Source of the DNA: Caenorhabditis remanei
Taxonomy: Eukaryota > Nematoda > Chromadorea > Rhabditida > Rhabditidae
DNA length: 64,000 bases
Direction of reading: 5' to 3'
NCBI RefSeq assembly: GCF_010183535.1
Contig: NC_071330.1
Coordinates: forward strand, 17,651,717 to 17,715,716
Of the stretch, positions 35,785-46,595 are shown piece after piece. Numbering within the stretch: the stretch's first letter is position 1; each line of letters starts with the position of its first letter. Both the position numbers and the translations under genes were made by a program. The notes beneath the pieces were generated by a model, which was not told the DNA's origin, searched no databases, and saw only the letters and a list, made by a program, of their open reading frames with translations.

Positions 35785-38700
35785 AAGTCAGAAAATTTCT
35801 TCCAAGAAAGAATTCATCTTACAAAACAGTTTCCAACTATGGAAAATTCAATTTGAAAAGATTGAACTTATAGAAATTCTTAACACCGTGCTAAGTAGCC
35901 AGACCTGACGGAATTGGATTCTGCATTTCTGCAACATAAAGATCAATGGAGTTTCTAGTCTGTGCTAGGTCTTTCATGTTGTATGACCGATTCTGGATAT
36001 AATTCTGATTCTCGGTTGGGACCATTCCAAACCATCCAACTCTCCAAAAAGCACAAATCTCTCATGTACTCTTTGACCGCGATCTGATCTTTCCGATATC
36101 TCTCTCGTCAGAAGCGCCGATGGGGCACACAGGAAATGGGACGGAACAAAAAAGAGGAGCGGGGGGAAATAAAAGAAAATGTGTGTTTAATAGAGTAGAC
36201 AGAATGGCAAATGAGTCATGTGAATTTGTAAAGCAAATGGGCAAACGGGTGAGGGAAGATATGTAGAGGTACGTGTGAAAATCACAATTTTGGGTTTTCA
36301 GGAAACGTAGTTGTATCTTAACGTCTAGAAACCCTAAGCTCTTCGAAAAACGCTAAAGTACCATGACAATATCTCAAGTGCTCCAAAATTCTCAGAATTT
36401 ACTCAAAACTTCTGAAGCGTCCTCCTCCTCCTCCTCTGACTTGTTTGAAAACTTTGGAATAACATGCATAAGGATGTGTAAGGATGCGGGGACCATCTCA
36501 GCAGAAATCATTCAATTTCCTTCTTGGAAGCCTGGAAAAACAACGTTCGCATGAGATTTTCAGAAGATATAGATGACGTAGCTGAAAAAATAAAGATTTC
36601 ATCTACCAAAGACTATAGTATATCTCAGTACTGATCTGGAATTTGATATTGTTAGACTAAAGCGCTGTATAATTATTTACCTTATAAATATATATTTCTA
36701 ATTTCACAATAAGCCTAGGATTACTGTAAATACATTTTGAATGGTGACACATTTTCTGAGCGCTTCCTAACCTTCAAACTTCAACAAGCACTTTGATGTT
36801 TCCTGGCTATATTTGTCCGTTGAAATGTATGTGTCAAGAAATAAAGTTTCTTGGGTGACGTACGTAAAGTGTGAAATTGAAACGGAAAAGTGTCATGCGT
36901 GTATCGGGGGTGCAACCTAAAATTATTGGACTCTCGTGTTGCAACATGAGTCCAATTACAAAGTTGGTTCTAGAAAGAAAATGGCAGAAGGGAATTGGAA
37001 AAGTTTTTGGTCTAGTCTGGAGATAAAAGTCGAGATGCTTAGATACAGTATAACCCATTTTTTTTCTATTTAACAACAAATACAGAGCGTCCTAAATAAA
37101 ATAAACGGTAATTTTTTCAAAAAGAGTATGTATTCCAGAAATTCCAGAATTTTTTAAATGCCTGCAAAAGCCGCACCGTTGCAATTATCGGTTAGCGAAC
37201 ACTTGAGGAAGAAGCACATCTAATTTTTTGCGAAGTCACAGTTTCAGTTCTCAAAGCAGGGTTTCCGCGGATTAAAAATTTTGTAGATCACAAGGCGAGA
37301 TTTTTGTGGGCTGATAATATTTTAGGTCTGTTTCTCAAAAATTTAAAATGCAAAAAAGTAATGCAAACCTTAGAAGATTTATTTCGAAAGCCTATCCGTT
37401 TTCAACAGAACTTATAAAAATGACGTTTCGAATATATACTTCTTTTGCAGAATGCCATTCTCGATTAGCTTCAAAACGTACATAAATCCTAGATCACCAG
37501 AAATGTTTCCTGCATTTTCTACAGCGGACATCTTCAAAATTAACATTTTTAATGACCAAGATTAAGAAATTTTCTTTTGTTTCTGCAGAGTGCATTGAAG
37601 CGGCGACAAAAATTAAGAAACTATAGAATATTCTAGTCTGAGGTCATTATAGAACAAACACAAATATTTCCTCTGTGTCAAAGCAACCCAAGACTCTCAA
37701 AAATTTAGAAGACGTTCAGACGCGGAACATCTTCTGACAGATCTGGAGAAGCAAGGAAGACGTGTGAACGGATAATTGAAAACGTCGGAAAGTTGAGAAA
37801 AACATGGATGATGATGGGAAGGGAATGAAAACGGAATAATAGTTGCAAAACAATACGCATAATTGAATTTTTATGTTTGTTATGTCATCCATGCTTTGTT
37901 CATTCTATTGAATACAAAAACTCGGCTGAAAAAATATGAAGGAGCACGCATTTTTTATCAGGTATTTTTTTTGCTTGTTTTTATAAAAGAAATATAGAAC
38001 ATATGATTCATTGTTTGGGGTTTTTTCAAGGGATTGATTTTAGGCTATCTCTCTTGATATGGTTTTAAAAAAACAGAACGATCAAAAGCTCGACTTTAGA
38101 AATTTGTACTAAAAAATACTCTATCTCTCTCTCTTCATCCTATTCTTCCAAATCCATTATTCATGCAAAACATTTAGCGGAAAAAACGTCATTTTTTGGC
38201 ACAAAGGATTACATAGGCCCCCTTTCGTTATGAAATAAAAGCGTTCGCTTTTGCGTAGAGCGGAAAAGGTTAAGAAAAATAGTATATGGGTTTAACTGGA
38301 GAAAGGAGGGAGATTAGGAAAAGGTACTACGGTAGTAAGGTTTTTGGTTTCTGAGAGGAAAAAATGTGCGAAATTGAATAGAGTTAACTAGCATTCTTGA
38401 ATACATAGAAGGCGTTCAGGTTCCACTCGGAGACTCATGACAAAACGTGAGAGCCTAAACTATGATCTCTAATTGGAATTGAAATTTATCCTCCTGGAAT
38501 TCATCAAAGAATTTCACGAAGAAAACAGTTTTATTTTAAGGAAAGTGTGAATAAATTGTTTTTCCTTAGAAAATGTGGGAAAAATGTTTATAAGAAATTA
38601 TTAAATAGTTTTCTCTTCCCGCTGGCATGCCCTTTTTGTTGAACGCTGCCTAATTATATATATTTTTATTTTTACAAAAACTTCACAACCAGGTCAGATT

Positions 38701-39035
38701 AAATCAAATTGTTTGTTTGTGCTAAACTCGAACAAACCCTAACAAGCATGAGGTAAGAAAGGGAATGTCAGAAAATAAGAAAATAAAGTGAATCAAATTT
38801 GTCACTTTGCACTTTTCAAAACTTCTGAAAGCACCTGAAAAATACTCAAAACAAAATTTGTAAATTCTATAAATAAAATTATAGGAGGGCGAATAAAAGG
38901 TTAGAAAACCACAACTGACCCCATCTCTTATCTTCCATCTCCACTGCTAAGACTCCGCCCCTTTTCTCCGAGAAGAGTACTAGGCTCCGCCCAAATTCGT
39001 AAGAATAAAATCTTCTCATCAATCATTGGGTGTTT

Positions 39036-39215
39036 ATGGGGTTAAGCGATGGAGGAAAACAAGGAAAACGCCGTTCAAGGAAATTGAGCTTTTCCGTTTT
39101 TGGAAAATTTAAACGTCAATTTTCGGCGGAAAATTCGAGAACAATCGACGAGATGAAGAAGATTGATGGAATAATTGGATCAAATTTTTATAAAGATTAC
39201 GATTTTTTTCAATGA
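39036..39215 (+). CDS. Possible small basic protein or isolated exon
   Basis: ATG at 39036 opens 59 codons to TGA at 39213. The product is Lys/Arg-rich at the start (GGKQGKRRSRKLSFSVFGKF) and then mixed. It has no signal peptide and no known motif, but composition and codon use look more protein-like than most short ORFs nearby. It could be a complete small gene, a first exon, or chance. A reverse-strand candidate exon ends 33 bp downstream. Confidence 0.25.
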   Translation: MGLSDGGKQGKRRSRKLSFSVFGKFKRQFSAENSRTIDEMKKIDGIIGSNFYKDYDFFQ

Positions 39216-39247
39216 TGTCATGATGATTTTCAGATAACAATGTCTTA

Positions 39248-39411
39248 GAAGATGACTAAAGTATTATTTAGTATTTCAGCGCCTCGAGATTCATTTATTG
39301 TTTTTCGTGCCTCCCAGCTTTCATCATTCTCATCTTCGTCACTTTTATTGTTTCCATTCCTTTGAAAATCGAAGAAGCGGGCGGTCTGGAAAAATAAAAC
39401 CGATATTTTAT
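39248..39411 (-). CDS. Possible last exon of a minus-strand gene
   Basis: A strong acceptor (ATTTTTCCAG on the minus strand) precedes an open stretch RFFDFQRNGNNKSDEDENDE then SWEARKTINESRGAEILNN, ending in a stop near 39246-39248. The acidic, polar content looks genuine, but I found no upstream exon with a start codon. It may be the remnant of a gene or chance. Confidence 0.25.
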
Positions 39412-39854
39412 TTATTTTCGCACATTCGTACAAAAACTAGTCAGAGCAAAACAATAAAAGGCGATTTTTAAGATGTTGGTCATTTATAGACAGGATTAAG
39501 GTGTTTGGGTCTTTGGGAGAATGATTGGACACTTTAAATTTATGAAATTAGCTGAAAGACATCAATACGACTAGATGAACGGGCTACGGGACATTTCGCA
39601 GCAAGACATTTCGCCACCAGTTATAGGAAAATTTAAAACATTTTAAAGTAGAAAAAGCTTCAGAGGTTCAGAGAAAGTGCGCATCAAACGAGTGTTTGGG
39701 TATTTCCTGACCTTACTGTAACTACGGACTAACTGGAACGTCTTTGGCGCGTTTAGGGCTTGTTTAGGCATCACAATACCAAGTTTTCCGGATATGTAAG
39801 ATGAAGCAAATGCTGAAAATTTTGTTCAAACATTAAAATTGTCTCTTATAAACA

Positions 39855-40050
39855 GTACCCATAGGATTCAATCTACACATTTTACGAAATATCGCTGAAT
39901 TACTCCATAATATAATTATCGTTTTATTATGGCAAAAAATAGCTTGATATTCATAAAATATTTCTTTAGTAGAAAAAATATTAATTTCTTTAAAGGTAGC
40001 CGAGATAGGGTGCTCAAAAAGCTGCTAGCGGATGTGCCTCTATATTTCGT
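39855..40050. repeat. Repeat family B copy, diverged
   Basis: It contains AAATATCGCTGAATTACTCC, AGCTTGATATTCATAAAATA, AGGTAGCCGAGATAGGGTGC and GATGTGCCTCTATATTTCG. These match the internal blocks of the copies at 43215 and 62455. The left terminus is lost. Confidence 0.6.
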
Positions 40051-41039
40051 TTACATCAGAAACGCGGTGTGATAAAAAGAGTCGTTGAACCAACAAATTG
40101 TCGCGATCTAGGAAACCACGTGGAAAAGTTGGTGAGAATCTGTATGTATTTAATACGCAAACACTTGATATCGGTATGATACATCTTTAACGTGGACTTC
40201 ACAGATGTTGAAAAATATGCCTTTTTTATATGAACGTTTTATTCAATCTTCTCAAATATAAAATCTTTTTATTACATAGAATCAATTTATAATTCTTATA
40301 CTTATCACCACCTTCGATGTAGACTTTAACCGAACTCAAGGTCGGATTAAGTATCCATTTTTATTTTTTGTTAGTTTCAACAATGTGATCGAAGATTTCT
40401 CTCATCTCTCACTTTTTATCAATTTTTTTCGATCACTGATTTTCAATCACAAAATTGAATTGGAACATTCTCTCCCTCTGCCTGATTCTACTTACTTCCG
40501 CTTCCTCCTTTTCTCGATCAATCCTATTTTTATTTTCTTGTTTTTGTAGTTCCTGCAGTTTGAAACGGATTTTGTTGTGAGAAAGGTGAGTTTCGTAATC
40601 TCGAATTGTTAAACTAGTTTATATAAAATACATAGGATTCCAAAAGAAGACGTAAATTAACCGTTATTTCCATTCAATTAGGTCTTCTGTCTTGGTCCCC
40701 TTCAGAAATTTTATATCCACCTTTTTCCAAAAAAGTCCGTCTATTTTTGACTTACTTTCTGCAAAATTTATAACAAACGTCAATTTGGAAAGAAAATGAA
40801 ATTGAAATGATCTGAAATGATTTAGGCTACGCCCCTTTTTAAAATAGAATTAGTGAACGTGGGCGCTGTGAGGAGATTCTAAAAATCATGAAGCGCAGAA
40901 AAAATAAATGAGCAGTATTTTTCTGAACTAGAGCTCTCCTGAATTTCGTTATCCACCCCCTATTCTCTTTTTGTCGCCTATTACGATTTCGATAGCCACT
41001 CTCTCTCTATCTCTCCTTCTACTTTCGCCCTGTCGGACA

Positions 41040-41240
41040 GGAAAACGGAAAACGGCTAGTACTAAGTAAACAATATCCGCTCGTCGCAGGAAAAGATGCG
41101 GAGAGACAGTTTCGAGTGCGCCCTCGCGGAAAGGTCGCCGCGCCCCGCCCCACGCGGAACATTTGGGGCGGAGTCATAGAGAAACGGAAAGAAACGATGC
41201 GCCAGCGCGCCCCGCGGAACAGTAACACGAACACACACTT
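41040..41240 (+). promoter_or_regulatory. GC-rich promoter-like block before the ETS gene
   Basis: About 200 bp rich in G+C within AT-rich surroundings, ending about 75 bp before the start codon. It has GCCGCGCCCCGCCCCACGC and GCGCCAGCGCGCCCCGCGG, both with the GCGCCCCGC core also seen near 15185 and 44797. A GGGGCGGAG box is present. Placement before a transcription-factor gene suggests a core promoter or outron region; the binding factor is unknown. Confidence 0.45.
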
Positions 41241-41313
41241 TCGCCCTTTTCCGTGATCCCTCTTAAACTGTAGAAACCTAAAAAATTTTGTAGTTTTATC
41301 TCTCTCTTCTATT

Positions 41314-44300
41314 ATGATCCAAATACAAGGACAACGCGCTGAACCATTATTGCTCGTTCTCAACCCAAATATTCTGAATTCTACTTCTATAAACTCTTCT
41401 TCGAATGATATTAGCAAAAGTTCGAATAATAACAATAATAATGATAATGAAATGAACAGTAATGAAAATGAAGATGATGAAGACGATGTGGGTGGGCATA
41501 CGGTATGTTTTTCTGTTTAAAAAGTAGATTTATTATTTTTGCAAGATCTCTAAACTAGTACTAAAATGATCAGAGATACCGTCAAAAGTTCTGGTTCAAC
41601 AAACTTTGTTCAACTTTAATTTTAGACAAAAATTTGAAGAAAATCGCGTTTCTTCTGACTTTAAAAGTTGTTCTGAATAGGTTTTTTCCACGATTTCTAG
41701 CAACAAGACAGAAAAATGAGGAAACTGTCAAATTTATTCAATTCCAAACCTTTTATCACTATTCCAGGATGTCGAAATGAAAATCGAACCCGAAGAGATT
41801 GGTCAATGGCCACGCATTGAACGTCCTACTCCGAAATATGCCGATGGTCGGCGGATCTCTGCTCCAGCCGTCTTAGCACATGGCCTGTTTGAGATAGTGA
41901 GTCTGGAAACGTGTAAAAAGTCTAGTTTTCGAGTTTTCCCTCTTGTTACGTCAAACCGACCTTAGGACTCTGACTCTGCCTCGGTGCCCTTATCAGTTGT
42001 CGGAGCACGGAAAAAGGGCGGAAGATGGAGACATGGACTTCCTGAGTTTTACTTCTTCCTGAATTGCAAAACGAATACACTTTTTAATAAGAAAAAGCGA
42101 GCTCCTAAAAATGTTATCAATTGTTCATATTCCACTACAACATGTTCCACAAGTTCAGCCAACGTCGTGTTCCGTCCAGATTACTGTACTTCAACAGCTT
42201 TTGGATCAAAGTTCCACGTTGAGTTTGGAACCAACGAATAGCCCAGATTCTGGAGTTGGTGAGTTAGATTTTTTGTTTTTTGGGAGGGAGATTCAAAACG
42301 TTTTATTTGAAAAGTTATATCTATGTTGATTTGTTTCTCTATCCCAGTGGGCTCAACTATTAAACCATAATACCGTTTCTAGATATTCTAATCCAATAAA
42401 CTTGTAAGGAAATCCCTAATAACCAAATCTCATGAATTATTTGAAAAAGTCCAAAGGTCTCCTCACGCTCTTATCACAAAGTGACGGTTTCCGCGTTTTG
42501 TATTAATCATAGTGTTTCAATATATATTTTTCATCAAGAATCACTTTCAGGCAACGACTCAACACCCGAAACATCACCATCTAGTTCAACAACTCACCGT
42601 CGTCACGCATTCGCTCCTCCACCGCCCAGAGCAACAGTGATATCATCTACAGTACCATCACAACCAGTGTCATGGCAACCGTCTAGTATTTGGCCCTGGA
42701 TTCAGCAGGCGCAGGCTGCTAATAATGCAGGTGAGGATTTTGATGTCTATCTGTGTGTCAGTACCTTTGAAATCCTCAAAAATCAATTGAAAACATGCTT
42801 TCTCATTCCCCTATAATATATCAATTAGTTTCTGTGGAATTTCGGGCGGTCTCTCTCCCCCATTCTCTTGCGCAACCCATATTTACACACACTTTATTTA
42901 TTTTGGTGTTCGCCCTCCCTCCTTCCAATTTTTTCCATTAGAGTACTAGATGGGGTTTCGTTTGATGCCTAGTTGGTTAGAAGTTCAAAAAGTCTGGAGT
43001 TTGGTGATAATGATTAGAGAAAAGTGCGGAATAGAAGAAAAATGTGATGATAAGGAGTGTGGAGTTTGAACAGGAATTTTTAGGGAGACGATTGCAGAAA
43101 TTAGAGAAAAATTGAAAAGAGTCACATGGAACAGTATTGGTTCTGAAAATAAAAACTGAGATTTTGATAGTCAGAAATGTTTAATCTCTGTTTCAAGACG
43201 TGTTTTCATAATTTCTGTAAAACCTGCAATAGAGGCGCACACGCTAGCAAAATTTTGGAGCACCTATCTCGGCTGTCTTTAAGGATATGACAATTTTTTT
43301 AACTGAAGAAATATTCTATGAATATTGAGTTATATCTTAGCAGTTATCAGCGTTTTGAAATTTCCTTTGGGAAGCGATATATACAGCTGCGAACAGTCAC
43401 CACTAAGTGCGCCTCTATTTCAGGTTTTACGGTATATCTCAAAGAACTACTTCAATTTAATCTCAATTAACTTTTTGATCTCTTCCCGCCGTCTTCAGTG
43501 GTTTCTGCAGACCTGGACAGTTCACGCATCCCACACCGAGAGCTGAAACGTTTTCAAAATGCAAACAACGTGATGAACTGCGCGGCGCGGTGCGTGTGCG
43601 GAAGAGGACGCGGAAAATTGTGTTTATGTGCAAATAAGACGGGTCACGCAGGAACGAAATATGAGATGAGATAGGGAGAGGGAGAGAGACAGGAGGTGAT
43701 GGAAAATGATGGGTGGTGGTGGATTGCACCAAAGTTAGAAAAAAGTGGTGATGACTTTGAAACGTCTGAAAGTCCGATTTCGAAGCAGCTTTATTCAGCT
43801 CTTATGTTCAAGCAAATTTGTGTTTTGAATTACAATTTTGTTCCACATGTCCCATACCACATTTCCCATGTTCATTCTGTAGAAGTGGTGTCAATTATTT
43901 GATCATCATGTCAAAAAGGAGGAATTACGGATGCGCGTACTTTCTTTCCCTCTTCAACACCTCTCGAGACGCAGACGTGCTTATTAGCCGTAAGAAGCTC
44001 TGGTCACTTTGCGAGGAGGAGAAAGCGAGGCTTTGACGCTTCGACGCTTTCTTTTCAAACGATTTGTTGGCTAGCAGATGTCGCTTCCATCCAACAATTC
44101 CGGGACAAGAAACTAGTAAAGAAAGATCAGAGAGGGGGAAGGGGGCCAACTGGATGGATTATGAATTGTGGTTGAGAAGGGATGACATTAAAAGTTAGAA
44201 GTTCTTGGGAGGCTTAGAAGAGGGAATTGACAAAAACTGTAAACTGAGAAATGAGGGATGCAAAGCAAAAATTACAGCCGTAAGGTCCGCAGCGAACACA

Positions 44301-46073
44301 TTTGATCTTTTCTGTGTCGCGTCGCGGTTTACATTAAAAGGTACGACAAATAAACGTAAAAATCCTTGGCAAGTCTTTTTCTGGTACCATCCCAACCGTT
44401 GTGCATGCCTGTCGGACCACAGTTTGCGATTTCTTACGTTCCTTTGACTAAATTCAGCTAAAAAATCCTGGATGCCAATTATTTTTAAACAAGAACTATC
44501 ATAACTGTACCATTAGCCCCCAAATCGTTTTGCCTATTTGCTCTATACAGGTTTGCACTTTCGCCCATCCGATTCTTTTCGTTTTCTGATCCACTCTCAA
44601 TTCTCGTACGGCAAAACGGAAGCAGTAAAAGTGGTTTTGGCGCCGTCCATCCTCCTCCCTCATCCAGTCGCACTTTTTTCTCCCTTTTCTGAATGCGTTC
44701 TCGTTCAGGGAGAGGCGCCACTACACGAAAAACCGGGAGGATTGAGGATCAGAGAGGAGGAAGCAGAAGTGAGAGGAGCGAAAGTTATATGGTCGAGCGC
44801 CCCGCTTGTATTATTATATTTTGATTGTTATTGGTGTTATGTTCCGTATACGGAACATTACAGGAACTGCAGACACACACATCCTTGTACTTGGACCGTT
44901 GAGGGCGGAATGGGGATCCTTAGTTGATCACTAATCAGTAGAGATTGCTTGTTAGCTTAAAGGCAATCATATCACAATTATTTATGTTTCAGATGCTACA
45001 CATCGTTGGCTGCAATCTGCTCTCCTCTGCCCAACAACCTCTTCATCCCATCCAAACCTCTTGACTATCCCTCAACTTTCTTCAACCCAACATCCTCCAC
45101 AAAACCTTCTCACTGCTGCTCCATTTATCTCCTCTACAGTATTCACACCAACCTGTGGTGATCTATTGACAACATGCGCTCCATCAAACCCATCACTTTT
45201 GCATCCGTATCTCCTGGAACCGCGTCGATTCTCAGAGCCCAATCCGATCCCACCAAACCACTTAGCTCAACGGACACCAGGAAAAAAGCAAAAAGACGGA
45301 CAAGTTACCTATCTCTGGGAGTTTCTCCTCAGACTACTACAAGATGATCAATACTCACCAAAGTTTATAAAATGGATTGATCAAGCGAAAGGAGTTTTCA
45401 AATTGGTAGACTCCAAAGCGGTTAGCAGATTATGGGGAATGCATAAAAATAAGCCTGGAATGAATTACGAAACGATGGGAAGAGCACTGAGATACTACTA
45501 CCAGCGCGGCATTCTACAAAAAGTGGATGGTCAACGATTAGTTTATCGATTTGTGCATTTGCCCAGTGACATTGCTAGTGTGAGTTGTTTAATGTATGCT
45601 TGTCAACCGGGCCGGGGCGTAAATCGTTCCAAATTGAGTTTTAGGAGCTGAAAAATATACCAAAATGTAGATCTCGGCGAAATCTATAGCTGAGCCTACT
45701 ACGAGTCGTATGCCTAGTCGTTAATGTACCGCGAGCCGGGCTAGAATAGTTGTTGGCCACTTCTGGGCATTTTATTCCGGCCGGTGGTGCATTAACGACT
45801 AGCCATCCGGCTCGTGGTAGGTGACGGACATAGATCTTGCTGAGATTTACATTTTGGTATATTTTTCAGCTCATAAAAGCCACTTTGAAGCAAGTTACGA
45901 GCCAGCTTGGCTTACGGCTTATTGATTTCTGTTTTTCTGAATATAAAAATCTGTTTCAGGAATGCGATTCCTCTTGTGAAAGTGCCGACTCATGCCAAAG
46001 TGAATCACCGAAAATCAGTCCCATCTCTCCCTCTCCAAAAATCATTATTCAACCGTCTAGTGATGAAGCCTAA
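41314..46073 (+). CDS. ets-6: ELF-like ETS-domain transcription factor
   Basis: Exons are 41314-41502, 41768-41896, 41966-42045, 42092-42258, 42551-42730, 44993-45579 and 45960-46073, giving 481 aa; all phases match. The 46-bp intron 42046-42091 is inferred because it alone joins GRWRHGLPE to [12 protein letters not shown] in frame. The N-terminus has an Asn/Ser tract and an acidic EDEDDEDD-like run, followed by Pro/Ser/Thr-rich linkers. The ETS domain (about residues 350-435) has [38 protein letters not shown] and the recognition helix [38 protein letters not shown] and QRLVYRF closely match vertebrate ELF1/2/4. It should bind GGAA sites in the nucleus. The C-terminal tail is Ser-rich with SP/TP sites. 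The symbol ets-6 is inferred from its place between flp-24 and the ankyrin kinase. Confidence 0.9.
43215..43434. repeat. Repeat family B copy with both ends
   Basis: It begins CTGTAAAACCTGCAATAGAG and ends GCGCCTCTATTTCAGGTTTT followed by ACGGT. The termini GTAAAACCTGnAATAGAGGCGC form an inverted repeat. The interior has GCACCTATCTCGGCTGTCTT and AGCGATATATACAGC. Confidence 0.8.
44270..44405 (-). repeat. Repeat family D (SINE-like) copy in the ETS intron
   Basis: Plus-strand blocks: GCCGTAAGGTCCGCAGCGAA, GTCGCGTCGCGGTTTACATT, TAAACGTAAAAATCCTTGG and TGGTACCATCCCAACCGTTG. The tRNA-like head (GCACAACGGTTGGGATGGTA) is on the minus strand. Confidence 0.7.
45605..45915. repeat. Repeat family C palindrome in the last ETS intron
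   Basis: ATACCAAAATGTAGATCTCG near 45659 pairs with GAGATTTACATTTTGGTAT near 45840. TCGTTAATGTACCGCGAGCC pairs with the GGTGCATTAACGACTAGCC segment. The outer arms contain GGGGCGTAAATCG and CAAGTTACGAGCC. About 310 bp, same family as 7310-7550; it begins 26 bp after the exon-6 donor. Confidence 0.75.
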
Positions 46074-46595
46074 TGGACTTTCGTGTAAATAGTATAAACT
46101 TTTTTTCGTACAAAATCATTTATTTTTTCAAATTTCTATCTTTTTCGTGTTTTCTATAATAATTATAATATACATTCTGGCTTTAAAGTCTTTCATCCCG
46201 TTTTCCATAATTTCTTTTTCTCTCTATTACACACTGCCTATCTTTTTATTTTTTTATTTTATTTCTCCAAACAAAAACACTTAGTTTTATAATAATGATG
46301 TAATTTATTTATCAAATCTATAATAATAATAATAAACGTTTTAATAATATCAACTAAGAAACTCATTGTCATTTTACACCATGTGCTCCACAAACACACA
46401 TTACACTCTATTCTCTTAGACGCAGCATTCAAAAGACACCGGAAGAATAATAGTGCACTACCTGGAGAGTTTTAGAGAAATAGAAAGTTCCCGGGGAGAG
46501 CATTTGCTCTCTTTTTCCCGCAAACAACTTTTTGTGCTATTCTATTGATTACTAATAGTATCCGGTTAGCTTATTATGTAATTTATTTTCGCAGT
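46074..46595. other. Interval between ETS and kinase genes
   Basis: 522 bp. It starts with the 3' UTR of the ETS gene; poly-A-like AATAAT/AATAAA runs lie near 46325-46335. It ends in TTTATTTTCGCAG one base before the kinase ATG, a trans-splice acceptor. Same-strand genes this close could share an operon with SL2 trans-splicing, but the gap is longer than the usual 100-300 bp. Confidence 0.5.

Larger units (their letters stand above)
33828..41313. other. Gene-poor intergenic region
   Basis: About 7.5 kb between flp-24 (leftward) and the ETS gene (rightward), so likely regulatory for both. It contains two family A palindromes (34451, 35474), a family B repeat (about 39855) and two possible short exons at 39036-39215 and 39248-39411. 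The last 250 bp before the ETS start codon are GC-rich. The rest has no supportable gene. Confidence 0.5.
42731..44992 (+). other. Large intron of the ETS gene
   Basis: 2.26 kb. It holds a family B repeat (43215-43434), a GC-rich patch (GAACTGCGCGGCGCGGTGCG near 43578), a family D SINE-like repeat (44270-44405) and another GCGCCCCGC motif at about 44797. The ORFs at 43696-43902 and 44538-44927 have no domain. An internal promoter is possible near the GC-rich patches. Confidence 0.45.

Noticed and set aside
45605..45915. Palindrome near the ETS donor taken as a riboswitch or regulatory RNA
   Set aside because: It matches the element at 7310-7550, so it is a repeat insertion rather than a gene-specific structure.
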